Of a stretch of DNA of 64,000 nt, positions 41,897-50,219 are shown piece after piece; the first letter of the stretch is position 1, and every line of letters starts with the position of its first letter. Source of the stretch: CAYOWQ01 sp964407695. Lineage in GTDB: Bacteria; Planctomycetota; Phycisphaerae; Phycisphaerales; SM1A02. Where the stretch lies: the NCBI GenBank assembly GCA_964407695.1, contig CAYOWQ010000002.1:310001-374000 (forward strand), written 5' to 3'. A model generated the notes under the pieces. That model was not told where the DNA came from and searched no databases. It saw only the letters and a list, made by a program, of their open reading frames with translations. The position numbers and the translations under genes were made by a program.

Positions 41897-43026
41897 GGGC
41901 CAACCTCCACGAGGTTGTCGAAGTTGAAGCCGTCCACGTCGGCGCGAACTCGCGAATTGACCTTTCGATTCGGACCGTAGGAGAGCATCGCGAAACGGGC
42001 CGACTGCAGAATGCGGCTGGTCGACGTATCGTCGTTGTCGTCGGCGAAGAGATCCGCCTGATTGCCGATGACCGTTGTGTCCGTATCGGTTCCGGCGGAG
42101 AACTCCATGGGCCGCAGGGCGATCACATCCCCCAGGTTCGCGGGCAGCGGCTTGTACTGCGTTTTCACCAGCGGCGGCGGATACAGCGTTCGGTAGTAGC
42201 GAATCGGCCGGCCCCAGTAATCCACGATCACCTTTGGCAACGATTCAAAGTTGTCCACCTCACCGGGAAACACCACCACCGGATAGCCGTCTGCATCCAT
42301 CTGCGGATTGCCGTTGACGTCGAGGCTGAGACCGCCCATCAGCCGATCATCCTTCATCTCGATGAACGGCCCGTAGACACTTCCCTGCAGATATCGGTTG
42401 GTGTACGCGTTGGGCGAACCCGACGCCGGAGAAAGATTCCTTGAAATGAACAAGCCCAGACCGGGAGTCCCCATCTTGGGATCGATGAGCGAGCCCCACA
42501 CACCGTCGTCACCGGGATATCGAAATCCGTTTCGAGGAAACTCCTGCTCGCCGCCGGGCGATGGATTCGCCGGGGGTACCGCGGTGCTTCCACCCACAAA
42601 GCCGTATCCATCCTCCGTTCGATCTCCAGGCCCGACGAGATATTCAGCAAGGCTGGTATACGAGAACCAGTCCTGCACCTGATTCGCGAATTCGGTCGGC
42701 GAAAGCGAGCCCCCCGGCAGCGGCGGCGGCAGAATCATGTTTCGATTCATGTCGAGCACCGGCGGCAGGTATCCAATGGTGTTTTCGAATTGAACCAGCG
42801 CCGTTGAGATGTTCGACATCTGGAACTGTGTCCGCGCCTTCTGTCCGCCGCGGGTTACTCCCAGCAGCGCTGCCACCAGGATCGACAACAGCACGATGAT
42901 GATCGCCACCGTCACCAGCAGCTCGACCAAGGTGAACCCCGGACGGCGGACGACCGGCGTCCGGGGCTTGCTCATTCGAGGTTTTGGCCGCATCTGGAAC
43001 ATGGGGATCTCCACCACCGAGCCCAT
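41893..43026 (-). CDS. Pseudopilin with GspG/H-like N-terminus
   Basis: A 377-residue pseudopilin with a basic leader (RTPVVRRPG) and mature start FTLVELLVTVAIIIVLLSILVAALLG; Gly-1 and Glu5 are present. The helix continues as RTQFQMSNISTALVQFENTIGYLPP, a pattern seen in planctomycete DUF1559-like and GspG-like proteins. WGRPIRYYRTLYPPP resembles the DPWGxPYxY signature of GspG. The start at 43026 overlaps the gspF stop as TGATG; further ATGs at codons 9, 12 and 18 are possible. Confidence 0.82.
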   Translation of the reverse strand: MGSVVEIPMFQMRPKPRMSKPRTPVVRRPGFTLVELLVTVAIIIVLLSILVAALLGVTRGGQKARTQFQMSNISTALVQFENTIGYLPPVLDMNRNMILPPPLPGGSLSPTEFANQVQDWFSYTSLAEYLVGPGDRTEDGYGFVGGSTAVPPANPSPGGEQEFPRNGFRYPGDDGVWGSLIDPKMGTPGLGLFISRNLSPASGSPNAYTNRYLQGSVYGPFIEMKDDRLMGGLSLDVNGNPQMDADGYPVVVFPGEVDNFESLPKVIVDYWGRPIRYYRTLYPPPLVKTQYKPLPANLGDVIALRPMEFSAGTDTDTTVIGNQADLFADDNDDTSTSRILQSARFAMLSYGPNRKVNSRVRADVDGFNFDNLVEVGP

Positions 43027-44318
43027 CACAGCTTCTGGCCCGAGACCGAATCGATCATCGACACCAGCGGAAGGAACAGCGCCAGCACGATGGTGCCGAC
43101 CACCACGCCAAGCACGATCACGAGGAACGGCTCCAGGAGGCTCAGGAGCGACTGCACCGCAACATCGACTTCTTCGTCGTAGTTGTCGGCGATCTTCATC
43201 AGCATGATGTCCAGATCGCCGGTCTCCTCGCCGACGTCGATCATGTTCACCACGATCGCATCGCAGACCTTCGACTCCCGCAGCGGGGCGGCGAATGTTT
43301 CGCCTTCGCGGATCGAGTCGTGCACCTTGGTCAGCGCCTTCTCGTACACGTAGTTGCCCGAGGTGTCACGGGTGATCATGATCGCCTCGAGAATCGGCAC
43401 ACCCGCGGAAATCAGGGTGCCCAGTGTCCGTGTAAACCGCGCCACCGCCGTCTTTTTCACGAGCGGACCGATGATCGGAATGTACGTTCGGATGACATCA
43501 GTCGCCGCCCGCCCGGCGTGCGTCTTTCGTATCAGCTTGAAGAAGAGCCATATCAGGATCGGCGAACAAAGCACCCACACCGCACCGGGAACGGTCTGGT
43601 TCGGCCACGTTCCGGCCACCCACTTGCTCGCCGACACCAGCCAGATCGTCAGGCCCGGCAGCTCCACGTCGAAGTCGTTGAAGATGTCCTGGAACTTCGG
43701 AATAACGAAGTACATGATGCCCGTCACGATCAGCATCGCGATCGAGATCACGCAGATCGGGTAGATCATCGCGCCGATGATGCGCCGACGAAGCCGCTGG
43801 CCCTTCTCCATGAAGTCCGCCAGTCGCTGCAGAATGACGTCAAGCACACCGCCGATCTCACCGGCGTTCACCATCTTGCTATAGAGCCGGTCAAACGCCT
43901 TGGGATGCTTCGCCATCGCATCCGACAGCGTGGTTCCGGATTCAACGTCCTCCGTCACCTGCGAAAGAATGTTCTTCATCAAGCCCGGCTTCTGCTGGGT
44001 CTCCAGGATCTGGAGCGAACGCAGCAGCGGCAGTCCGGCGTCCTGCAGGGTCGACAACTGACGTGTGAACAGCGTCAGCTTCTTCAATCCCACGCGGCCG
44101 ATCGCCAGGTTGAAACCGCCGCCCTTGCCCTTCTTCTTCTTGACCGTCGCGCCGCCGCGAACGCTTGAGTCGCCCTTGACCTTCTGCTCGCGGACCGACG
44201 TTGGGAAGAAGCCCTGACTCTTGATCCGTTGAATCGCTTCCTCGCTCGACGCGGCTTCAATGGTTCCCTTCTGGGGCTTGCCGGCCGAGTTCAGTGCTTC
44301 GTACGCGTAGGTGGGCAT
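43026..44318 (-). CDS. Type II secretion/type IV pilus inner-membrane platform protein (GspF/PilC)
   Basis: A 430-residue polytopic protein that links the ATPase to pilin assembly. The N-terminal MPTYAYEALNSAGKPQKGTIEA is the PilC/GspF signature. Two T2SSF domains follow: FTRQLSTLQDAGLPLLRSLQILE and FTRTLGTLISAGVPILEAIMITRD. Between and after these are the hydrophobic helices MIYPICVISIAMLIVTGIMYFV and FLVIVLGVVVGTIVLALFLPLV. The Lys-rich linker (KKKKGKGGG) at about residue 60 is unusual. Its start is 165 bp after the stop of the ATPase. Confidence 0.93.
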   Translation of the reverse strand: MPTYAYEALNSAGKPQKGTIEAASSEEAIQRIKSQGFFPTSVREQKVKGDSSVRGGATVKKKKGKGGGFNLAIGRVGLKKLTLFTRQLSTLQDAGLPLLRSLQILETQQKPGLMKNILSQVTEDVESGTTLSDAMAKHPKAFDRLYSKMVNAGEIGGVLDVILQRLADFMEKGQRLRRRIIGAMIYPICVISIAMLIVTGIMYFVIPKFQDIFNDFDVELPGLTIWLVSASKWVAGTWPNQTVPGAVWVLCSPILIWLFFKLIRKTHAGRAATDVIRTYIPIIGPLVKKTAVARFTRTLGTLISAGVPILEAIMITRDTSGNYVYEKALTKVHDSIREGETFAAPLRESKVCDAIVVNMIDVGEETGDLDIMLMKIADNYDEEVDVAVQSLLSLLEPFLVIVLGVVVGTIVLALFLPLVSMIDSVSGQKL

Positions 44319-44445
44319 GGGTGCTTGCTCCGGCCATCAGGCCAGACGTTTCAGGTGTTCGCGGCCCTCGTCAGCTCCTCCTGGAGACTGTCGCCGCCTG
44401 AGTTGTCTCTGATGCGGCCATCCGATCCGCATCACCAAATTCAAT

Positions 44446-44462
44446 CGGCCCGGAACGGGCCG
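44446..44462 (-). other. GC-rich hairpin between ATPase and gspF
   Basis: A perfect 7-bp inverted repeat, CGGCCCG and CGGGCCG, around GAA. On the minus strand it is followed by ATTGAATTTGG, so it is a weak terminator or attenuator, or an mRNA-processing site, within the operon. Confidence 0.35.
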
Positions 44463-44483
44463 GTCACATCCCAATCGAACCGA

Positions 44484-46253
44484 TCACTCGTCGATAATCG
44501 TCTCGCGGACGACTTCGTCGATCGTGGTTTGCCCCTCGTAAATCGCAAGGAGTCCGCTCTCACGAAGCGTTCGCATGCCGCGCTTCTTCGCCTCCACGCG
44601 CAACACGTTGGTCGACGCCTGCTGCATCACCAGCTCCCGCAACTCGTCATCCATTCGCATAATTTCGAACAATGCCATTCGGCCCTTGTAGCCGGAATGG
44701 TTGCAGCGGTCGCAGCCCTTGCCTCGGAAGAACGTCCGGCCCTGCACATCGCCCGGACGAAGATTCAGCTCCAGAAGCTGCTCTTCCGTCGGCACGTAGC
44801 TTTCCTTGCAATTCAGGCAGATGCGCCGGACCAGTCTCTGGGCCACGATCGCCTCAATCGTGGCCGTGAGAAGAAACGACTCCACGCCAAGATCAAGCAA
44901 TCGCAGGATCGACGATGGAGCATCGTTCGTATGCAGCGTCGAGAACACAAGGTGTCCGGTCAGCGACGCCTGAATTGCAATCTGCGCCGTTTCGAGATCG
45001 CGAATTTCACCGACCAGAATAATGTCCGGATCCTGACGCAGGAATGATCGCAGAAGCTTGGCGAACGTGAGCTCCTGTTCCGTATTCACCTGGCACTGCA
45101 CCAGTCCGTCAATGTCGTACTCGACCGGGTCCTCCGCCGTCAGGATCTTGGTGTCCGGCGTATTGAGCTCATTCAACGCCGCATAGAGCGTCGTGGTCTT
45201 TCCGGAACCGGTCGGGCCCGTCACCACCACGATCCCGTTGGGCTTGGAGATGAGCAACCGAACCGTCTCAAGCTCATCATTGCGCAGTCCGATGCGGTCC
45301 AGGCTCAACTGAACGTTTCCCCGGTCCAGGACGCGCATGACCACGCTTTCGCCGAACATCGTCGGCAACACCGCCACACGAAGGTCGATCGGCGCCTGAT
45401 TCAACTGCAGCTCGATGCGGCCGTCCTGCGGCAGTCGCCGCTCGGCAATGTCCAGATTCGCCATGACCTTGATGCGCGACACAATCGGCATCGCCAGGTT
45501 CTTCGGCGGCGGAATCATCTCGTACAGAACGCCGTCGATGCGGTACCGCATCTTGAACTCGTTCTCGAAGGGCTCAAAGTGGATGTCCGATGCCTTGTCG
45601 CGAATCGCCTGTAGCAACACGAGATTCAGCAGGCGAACCACCTTGTTGTCGCCCGCGGCCGATTCCAATGCGGCGAGGTCGATGGAGTCTCCCCGCCCCT
45701 GCAGCGCCGCCAGCGAATCGGATTCACTGGCCTCGGCGTAGATGGCCGTAATGGATTCCTCGCGGCCGGTGTACCGCTTCTTCAGCACGGCGTCGATCTG
45801 CTCCGGCGGCGCCACGACGGCAGAGACCTTGAACTGCATGAGCAGCCGCAGGTCGTCAATGGCCCGGAAATTGTCCGGACTCTTCATCGCAATGGTGATC
45901 GCGCGGGTCCGGTCGTCGTACTCGACAGGAATGACCTGATACGTCGTTGCCGTTTCGGGCGGCAGGGCCTTGATGACGTCTTCAGGGATGTCCTTCTCAT
46001 TGATCGAGATCATCCGCATCCCCGCCTGGCCGGCGAGGGCTTCAAGCACGTCCTGTTCAGTGATGTAACCCAGGTCGATCAGCAGCTTGCCGATCGGCTC
46101 CTTGCGTGTCTTCTGGAGCGCCAGCGCTTCGTGAACCTGCTCACGGGTCACCTTGCCCAGTTTGGTCAGCACGCGGCCGAGCCGCCGCCCCTTAAGTTCA
46201 CTGGGGTCTCGGACCACGTTCGCCGACTGTGATGATTGAGGTTGTGTCGCCAT
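44484..46253 (-). CDS. PilB/GspE-family assembly ATPase (second copy)
   Basis: A 589-residue cytoplasmic ATPase powering pilin assembly. It starts with an MshEN domain (GRRLGRVLTKLGKVTREQV; GKLLIDLGYITEQDVLEALA), a c-di-GMP-binding type in related ATPases. Walker A is GPTGSGKTTTLYAALN, the Asp box ILTAEDPVEYDIDG, Walker B IILVGEIRD and the His box GHLVFSTLHTNDAPSS. A zinc region carries CLNCKESY and CDRCNHSGYKGR. The ATG at 46253 has AAGG 9 bp upstream; the frame runs 17 codons further. The closest neighbour downstream is gspF, so this is likely the cognate motor. Confidence 0.94.
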   Translation of the reverse strand: MATQPQSSQSANVVRDPSELKGRRLGRVLTKLGKVTREQVHEALALQKTRKEPIGKLLIDLGYITEQDVLEALAGQAGMRMISINEKDIPEDVIKALPPETATTYQVIPVEYDDRTRAITIAMKSPDNFRAIDDLRLLMQFKVSAVVAPPEQIDAVLKKRYTGREESITAIYAEASESDSLAALQGRGDSIDLAALESAAGDNKVVRLLNLVLLQAIRDKASDIHFEPFENEFKMRYRIDGVLYEMIPPPKNLAMPIVSRIKVMANLDIAERRLPQDGRIELQLNQAPIDLRVAVLPTMFGESVVMRVLDRGNVQLSLDRIGLRNDELETVRLLISKPNGIVVVTGPTGSGKTTTLYAALNELNTPDTKILTAEDPVEYDIDGLVQCQVNTEQELTFAKLLRSFLRQDPDIILVGEIRDLETAQIAIQASLTGHLVFSTLHTNDAPSSILRLLDLGVESFLLTATIEAIVAQRLVRRICLNCKESYVPTEEQLLELNLRPGDVQGRTFFRGKGCDRCNHSGYKGRMALFEIMRMDDELRELVMQQASTNVLRVEAKKRGMRTLRESGLLAIYEGQTTIDEVVRETIIDE

Positions 46254-46345
46254 CGTTATCGACCTTGCACAGCTTTGAACGTGCGTTTGGCAATCGCTCA
46301 CCAAACCTGCGGCCTATCGGGCGTCAACCTGGGGCAGACCAAAGG

Positions 46346-46371
46346 CTTATACGCACAGTGTGACTCATAAG
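46346..46371. promoter_or_regulatory. 26-bp imperfect palindrome upstream of the ATPase gene
   Basis: CTTAT at one end and ATAAG at the other flank an inner CACA-G-TGTG dyad. It lies in the 194-bp gap between pilT and the ATPase, about 95 bp before the ATPase start. It may be an operator or the start of a sub-operon. The rest of the gap is AT-richer than the neighbourhood, with no gene. Confidence 0.3.
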
Positions 46372-46447
46372 ACTCCCACACCATAGCGAAATTGACCAAA
46401 TAGTTTGTTTGGACAACCTGCAAACTGAATGTTTTTCCGCCCGTTGA

Positions 46448-47563
46448 TCAAGTCGAAACGTCGTCTTCGTCGAGTTCGGTTCGGCCGATCATGCCGCCCG
46501 CCCGGTGCACCTTCTCGGTCAAACCACCCGGATCGCGGCTCTTATCGATCATTTCATCCGCAGCAATGATTCCCTGGGAATAGAGCGACCAGAGGTGATC
46601 GTCGAGAAGCTGCATACCGAACTTCCGTCCGGTCTGGATCGCCGAGTCGATACGGAACGTCTTGTTTTCGCGGATCAGGTTGGAGATGGCGGGGGTGATG
46701 ACCAGGAACTCGTAGCTCGCCACGCGGCCCGGCCGATCGCACCGGGCCAGCAGCACCTGGCTCAGGATGGCGATCAGTGAGGTGGAAAGCTGAACGCGGA
46801 CCTGCTCCTGCTGATTCGTGGGGAAGGCGTCGATCACGCGGTTGATCGTTCCCGCCGCACCGGTGGTGTGGAGGGTGGCAAACACCAGGTGGCCAGTTTC
46901 GGCCGCCCGGATGGCCGCTTCGATGGTCTCAAGGTCTCGCATTTCGCCGACCAGTATGACGTCGGGGTCGGCTCGCAGCACGCGACGCAGCGCTTCGGCG
47001 AATGAGGGCACGTCCACGCCAACTTCGCGCTGATTCACCACGGACTTCTTGTGATAGTGGTAATACTCGATCGGGTCTTCAGCCGTCACAATGTGACGAT
47101 CAAGGTTCGTATTGATGAAGTCGATCATCGTCGCCAGCGATGTCGTCTTGCCCGATCCGGTCGGTCCCGTCACGATGAACAGGCCTCGCGGCCGGCGAAT
47201 CAACTCCTTGCAGATCGTCGGCAGGCCGATTTCTTCAAATGTCAGCAGTTTGTTTGGAATCAATCGCAGCACGATCGTAATGTCGCCGCGCTGTTTGAAG
47301 ATCGCCACGCGGAATCGAGCCGCATCGCCATACGCAAAGCCAAAGTCGCACGACCCTTCTTCCTGAAGTTCCTGTTGCGAACGCTCGGGTGTGATCGACT
47401 TCATGAGCGACACCATGTCGTCGGAATCAAGCACCTTGGTGGCAAGGCTTCGCAACTTGCCGTGAAGACGCAAGGTGGGCGGCCGCCCCACGCTCAAGTG
47501 AAGGTCGGACGCGTTCTGACGAATCACGGTGTCGAGCAGACGATCGATCTGTACGGTGGACAT
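46448..47563 (-). CDS. pilT: PilT-family retraction ATPase
   Basis: A 371-residue hexameric ATPase. It opens MSTVQIDRLLDTVIRQNASDLHLSVGRPPTLRLHG, the PilT N-terminal domain. Then come Walker A GPTGSGKTTSLATM, the Asp box IVTAEDPIEYYHYH, Walker B VILVGEMRD and the AIRAAETGHLVFATLHTTGA signature that separates PilT from PilB. The PilT sign of retraction suggests a dynamic fibre, not only a secretion piston. It is 38 bp behind the upstream ATPase gene. Confidence 0.95.
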   Translation of the reverse strand: MSTVQIDRLLDTVIRQNASDLHLSVGRPPTLRLHGKLRSLATKVLDSDDMVSLMKSITPERSQQELQEEGSCDFGFAYGDAARFRVAIFKQRGDITIVLRLIPNKLLTFEEIGLPTICKELIRRPRGLFIVTGPTGSGKTTSLATMIDFINTNLDRHIVTAEDPIEYYHYHKKSVVNQREVGVDVPSFAEALRRVLRADPDVILVGEMRDLETIEAAIRAAETGHLVFATLHTTGAAGTINRVIDAFPTNQQEQVRVQLSTSLIAILSQVLLARCDRPGRVASYEFLVITPAISNLIRENKTFRIDSAIQTGRKFGMQLLDDHLWSLYSQGIIAADEMIDKSRDPGGLTEKVHRAGGMIGRTELDEDDVST

Positions 47564-47601
47564 GGGAGTCTCTCAGGGGAGCGCGAAGAGGTCGACGTCG
47601 G

Positions 47602-49356
47602 TCAGACGGTAACCTCGATTTCATTGGGGTTGAACCCTTCGATCTGGGCAAATTTGGCCACTTCGCCGGGTGTGGTGATGCCCTTCAGAATCTTGAGCTT
47701 TCCATCACCCAGGAGGCTTCGCATGCCGGCGCGAATGGCGGCAGCGCGGATTCGCCCGATCGTCGCTCGCTGGAACGCCAGCTCGCGAATCTCGTTGTTC
47801 ATCACCATCATCTCAAAGATGGCCTTTCGACCCCGGAATCCGGTGCTCGAACAGTGGGCGCATCGACCTGCCTTCATGATGTTGCCGCGGGCTGCCTCTT
47901 CCGGCGAAATGTTGACCAACTTCAACACCTTGTGATCGGGGTCCGGATCCGGCTGCTTGCACTTCTCGCACAACACACGAATCAGCCGCTGAGCCATGAT
48001 CGCCTGGATCGAACTCGCGACAAGGAACGGCTTCACCCCCATGTCGATCAGACGGGTGATTGCCGACGGCGCGTCATTCGTGTGCAGGGTGCTGAACACA
48101 AGGTGACCGGTCAACGCAGCCTGAATGGCAATGTCCGCCACCTCGCGATCGCGAATTTCGCCGACCAGGATGATGTTCGGCGCCTGGCGCAGCATCGCGC
48201 GAAGCACCGAGCCGAATGTCAATCCGATCCCTTCCTTGATCTGAACCTGATTGATTCCGTTGAAGTTGTATTCGACCGGGTCCTCGGCCGTGATGATCTT
48301 GCGGTCGGGCCGGTTCAAGACATCCAACGCCGAGTACAGCGTCGTCGTCTTGCCCGACCCGGTGGGACCCGTCACCAGGAAAATGCCGTTCGGACGCCGA
48401 ATCACCCGGTTGAAGACATTCAGATTGTCCTGTTCAAAACCGAGATTAACCAGGCCGATTTTGACGTTGTCCGGCCGCAGAATACGCAACACCACGCTCT
48501 CGCCGTGATACGCCGGACAGCACGACACGCGGAAGTCGATCGACGTGCCGTCCACTACCATCTTGATGCGGCCGTCCTGCGGAATTCGCCGTTCCGCGAT
48601 GTTGACGCCCGCCATCAATTTCAGTCTCGCCAGCAATGCCGACTGCATTCGCTTTGGCAGGTTGTCGCGCACGTGGCATTCACCGTCGATGCGATACCGG
48701 AGGAGAACGCGGTCCTTCATCGGTTCGATGTGAATGTCCGAGGCCCGGCTCCGGCACGCCTCCACAATCATCCGGTGCACCAGGCGAACAATCGGCGCAT
48801 CAGCGCCTTCCACGTCGATCGACGCATCGACCGATGAATCGACCGACTTATCCACCGTCACGTCCACCGAGTCCGTCACCAGGGACTCGTCGCTGAACAT
48901 GCCGCTCTTGCCGCCGGCCTTGCCGCCCTGGTTGTCCAGGAACGCCTTGATGCCGCTCTTGGACGCCACCGCCGTGTCGATCTCACTGTTCAGGCGGAAC
49001 CGAAGCAGGTCAAGCAACTCAAGATCCATCGGATCATGGATGAGCAGCTTCAGTCGCCCGTTTGATTTGTCCAGAGGCAGCACCAGGTGCTTCTTGACCA
49101 CGTCATCCGGAATCAGCGCCAGGTTGACTCGGTTCGAGTTCTCCGGCCGGTCCAGATTCAGGTACTCCATGTCGAACTGGGACGCGAGCGCCTTGGCGAC
49201 ATCTTCTTCCTTGCAGGCATTCATCTCCACCAGAACTTCGCCGATTCGTTTGCCACTGGTCTTTCCCGCGGCCAGTGCTGCCTGCACCTTCTCCTCCGTG
49301 GTAACACCCCACTGCACCAGGAGTTCGCCAAGTTTCAATCGCTGCTTTCGAGCCAT
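47602..49356 (-). CDS. PilB/GspE-family assembly ATPase (first copy)
   Basis: A 584-residue ATPase, paralogous to the one at 44484. It begins with the MshEN-type domain (MARKQRLKLGELLVQWGVTTEEKVQAALA). Residues 165-210 hold a run of Asp/Ser/Val repeats (DSVDVTVDKSVDSSVDASID) not found in the other copy. Walker A is GPTGSGKTTTLYSALDVLN, Walker B IILVGEIRD and the zinc region CEKCKQ...CAHCSSTGFRGR. I start at ATG 49356; the longer frame adds 54 residues without homology. It heads the operon and is divergent from coaB. Confidence 0.93.
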   Translation of the reverse strand: MARKQRLKLGELLVQWGVTTEEKVQAALAAGKTSGKRIGEVLVEMNACKEEDVAKALASQFDMEYLNLDRPENSNRVNLALIPDDVVKKHLVLPLDKSNGRLKLLIHDPMDLELLDLLRFRLNSEIDTAVASKSGIKAFLDNQGGKAGGKSGMFSDESLVTDSVDVTVDKSVDSSVDASIDVEGADAPIVRLVHRMIVEACRSRASDIHIEPMKDRVLLRYRIDGECHVRDNLPKRMQSALLARLKLMAGVNIAERRIPQDGRIKMVVDGTSIDFRVSCCPAYHGESVVLRILRPDNVKIGLVNLGFEQDNLNVFNRVIRRPNGIFLVTGPTGSGKTTTLYSALDVLNRPDRKIITAEDPVEYNFNGINQVQIKEGIGLTFGSVLRAMLRQAPNIILVGEIRDREVADIAIQAALTGHLVFSTLHTNDAPSAITRLIDMGVKPFLVASSIQAIMAQRLIRVLCEKCKQPDPDPDHKVLKLVNISPEEAARGNIMKAGRCAHCSSTGFRGRKAIFEMMVMNNEIRELAFQRATIGRIRAAAIRAGMRSLLGDGKLKILKGITTPGEVAKFAQIEGFNPNEIEVTV

Positions 49357-49518
49357 GCCGTGGGGTCTTCCGATGTCGTCTGGGGGTTTTCTCGAATAGG
49401 AAAGAAGTCTGTTGTCTGCCGCATCATCAACGGGGGCCGTCTCGGGGCGAGCCCTGTAGTATTCCCGTTGCGGGGCGAGCCTGCAACCTTTCATCTCGCC
49501 GAGCCGCTCATTCTTCAC

Positions 49519-50202
49519 GTGACCCAGCCGCGTCCATCACCCCTCCCGCTGCGGATCCTCGTCACCGCCGGACCCACCCACGAGCCTGTCGACGCTGTCC
49601 GTTACATCGCAAACCGCTCATCCGGGCGCATGGGGGTCGCCCTGGCTGATGCTGCCCTCCGGAGGGGCCACTCGGTCACATTACTGCTCGGCCCGACTGC
49701 CGTGGTCATTCCAGCACATTCGAGGCTCACCCCGATTCGGTTCCAAACTGTTGCCGACCTTCAGACCCTGCTGCGCCAGCATTGGCCCAGCCACGATCTT
49801 CTCATCATGGCGGCGGCCGTGGCCGATTTTCGCCCCGTTCCACCGGCCGCCCCGCAGCAGAAGCTGCCCCGCACTTCCGCAGGCCTCACGCTCACGCTGG
49901 AACCCACACCCGACCTCCTGGCGGAGATGGCCACCCTCGCAACCGCCGGTCAAACAACGATCGGCTTCGCACTGGAATCGCCCGACCATCTTGAATCCCG
50001 CGCCCTAGAGAAGCTCCAGCGCAAAGGAATCGACGCCATCGTCGCCAATCCGATCGAGACCATGGATTCCGACTCCATCCGCGGCATCCTCCTCTCACGA
50101 CATGGCACGGTGAAACCGCCGCAGGACATCCTTGACAAGGTCGCCTTCGCCCAATGGCTCATTCTGCAGGCGGAGGAGCTGCATCGGGCGAAGACCGGCT
50201 GA
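49519..50202 (+). CDS. coaB: Stand-alone phosphopantothenoylcysteine synthetase (CoaB domain)
   Basis: A 227-residue enzyme joining cysteine to 4'-phosphopantothenate in coenzyme A synthesis. RILVTAGPTHEPVDAVRYIANRSSGRMGVALADAALRRG is an unmistakable CoaB start. DLLIMAAAVADFRP and KLPRTSAGLTLTLEPTPDLL follow, and the K residue that contacts CTP/phosphate is present. The usual fused CoaC decarboxylase half is missing, so it is either encoded elsewhere or a separate enzyme. The start is taken as GTG 49519, just after the first base of the divergent frame; the true start is uncertain by up to a few codons. Confidence 0.9.
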   Translation: MTQPRPSPLPLRILVTAGPTHEPVDAVRYIANRSSGRMGVALADAALRRGHSVTLLLGPTAVVIPAHSRLTPIRFQTVADLQTLLRQHWPSHDLLIMAAAVADFRPVPPAAPQQKLPRTSAGLTLTLEPTPDLLAEMATLATAGQTTIGFALESPDHLESRALEKLQRKGIDAIVANPIETMDSDSIRGILLSRHGTVKPPQDILDKVAFAQWLILQAEELHRAKTG

Positions 50203-50219
50203 CCATCAAAGATCCGCGC

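Noticed and set aside
49514..49524. CACGTG palindrome at the start of coaB and the divergent gene as a promoter element
   Set aside because: A 6-bp palindrome is too common in GC-rich DNA, and the longer start of the divergent ATPase that made it look intergenic was rejected.
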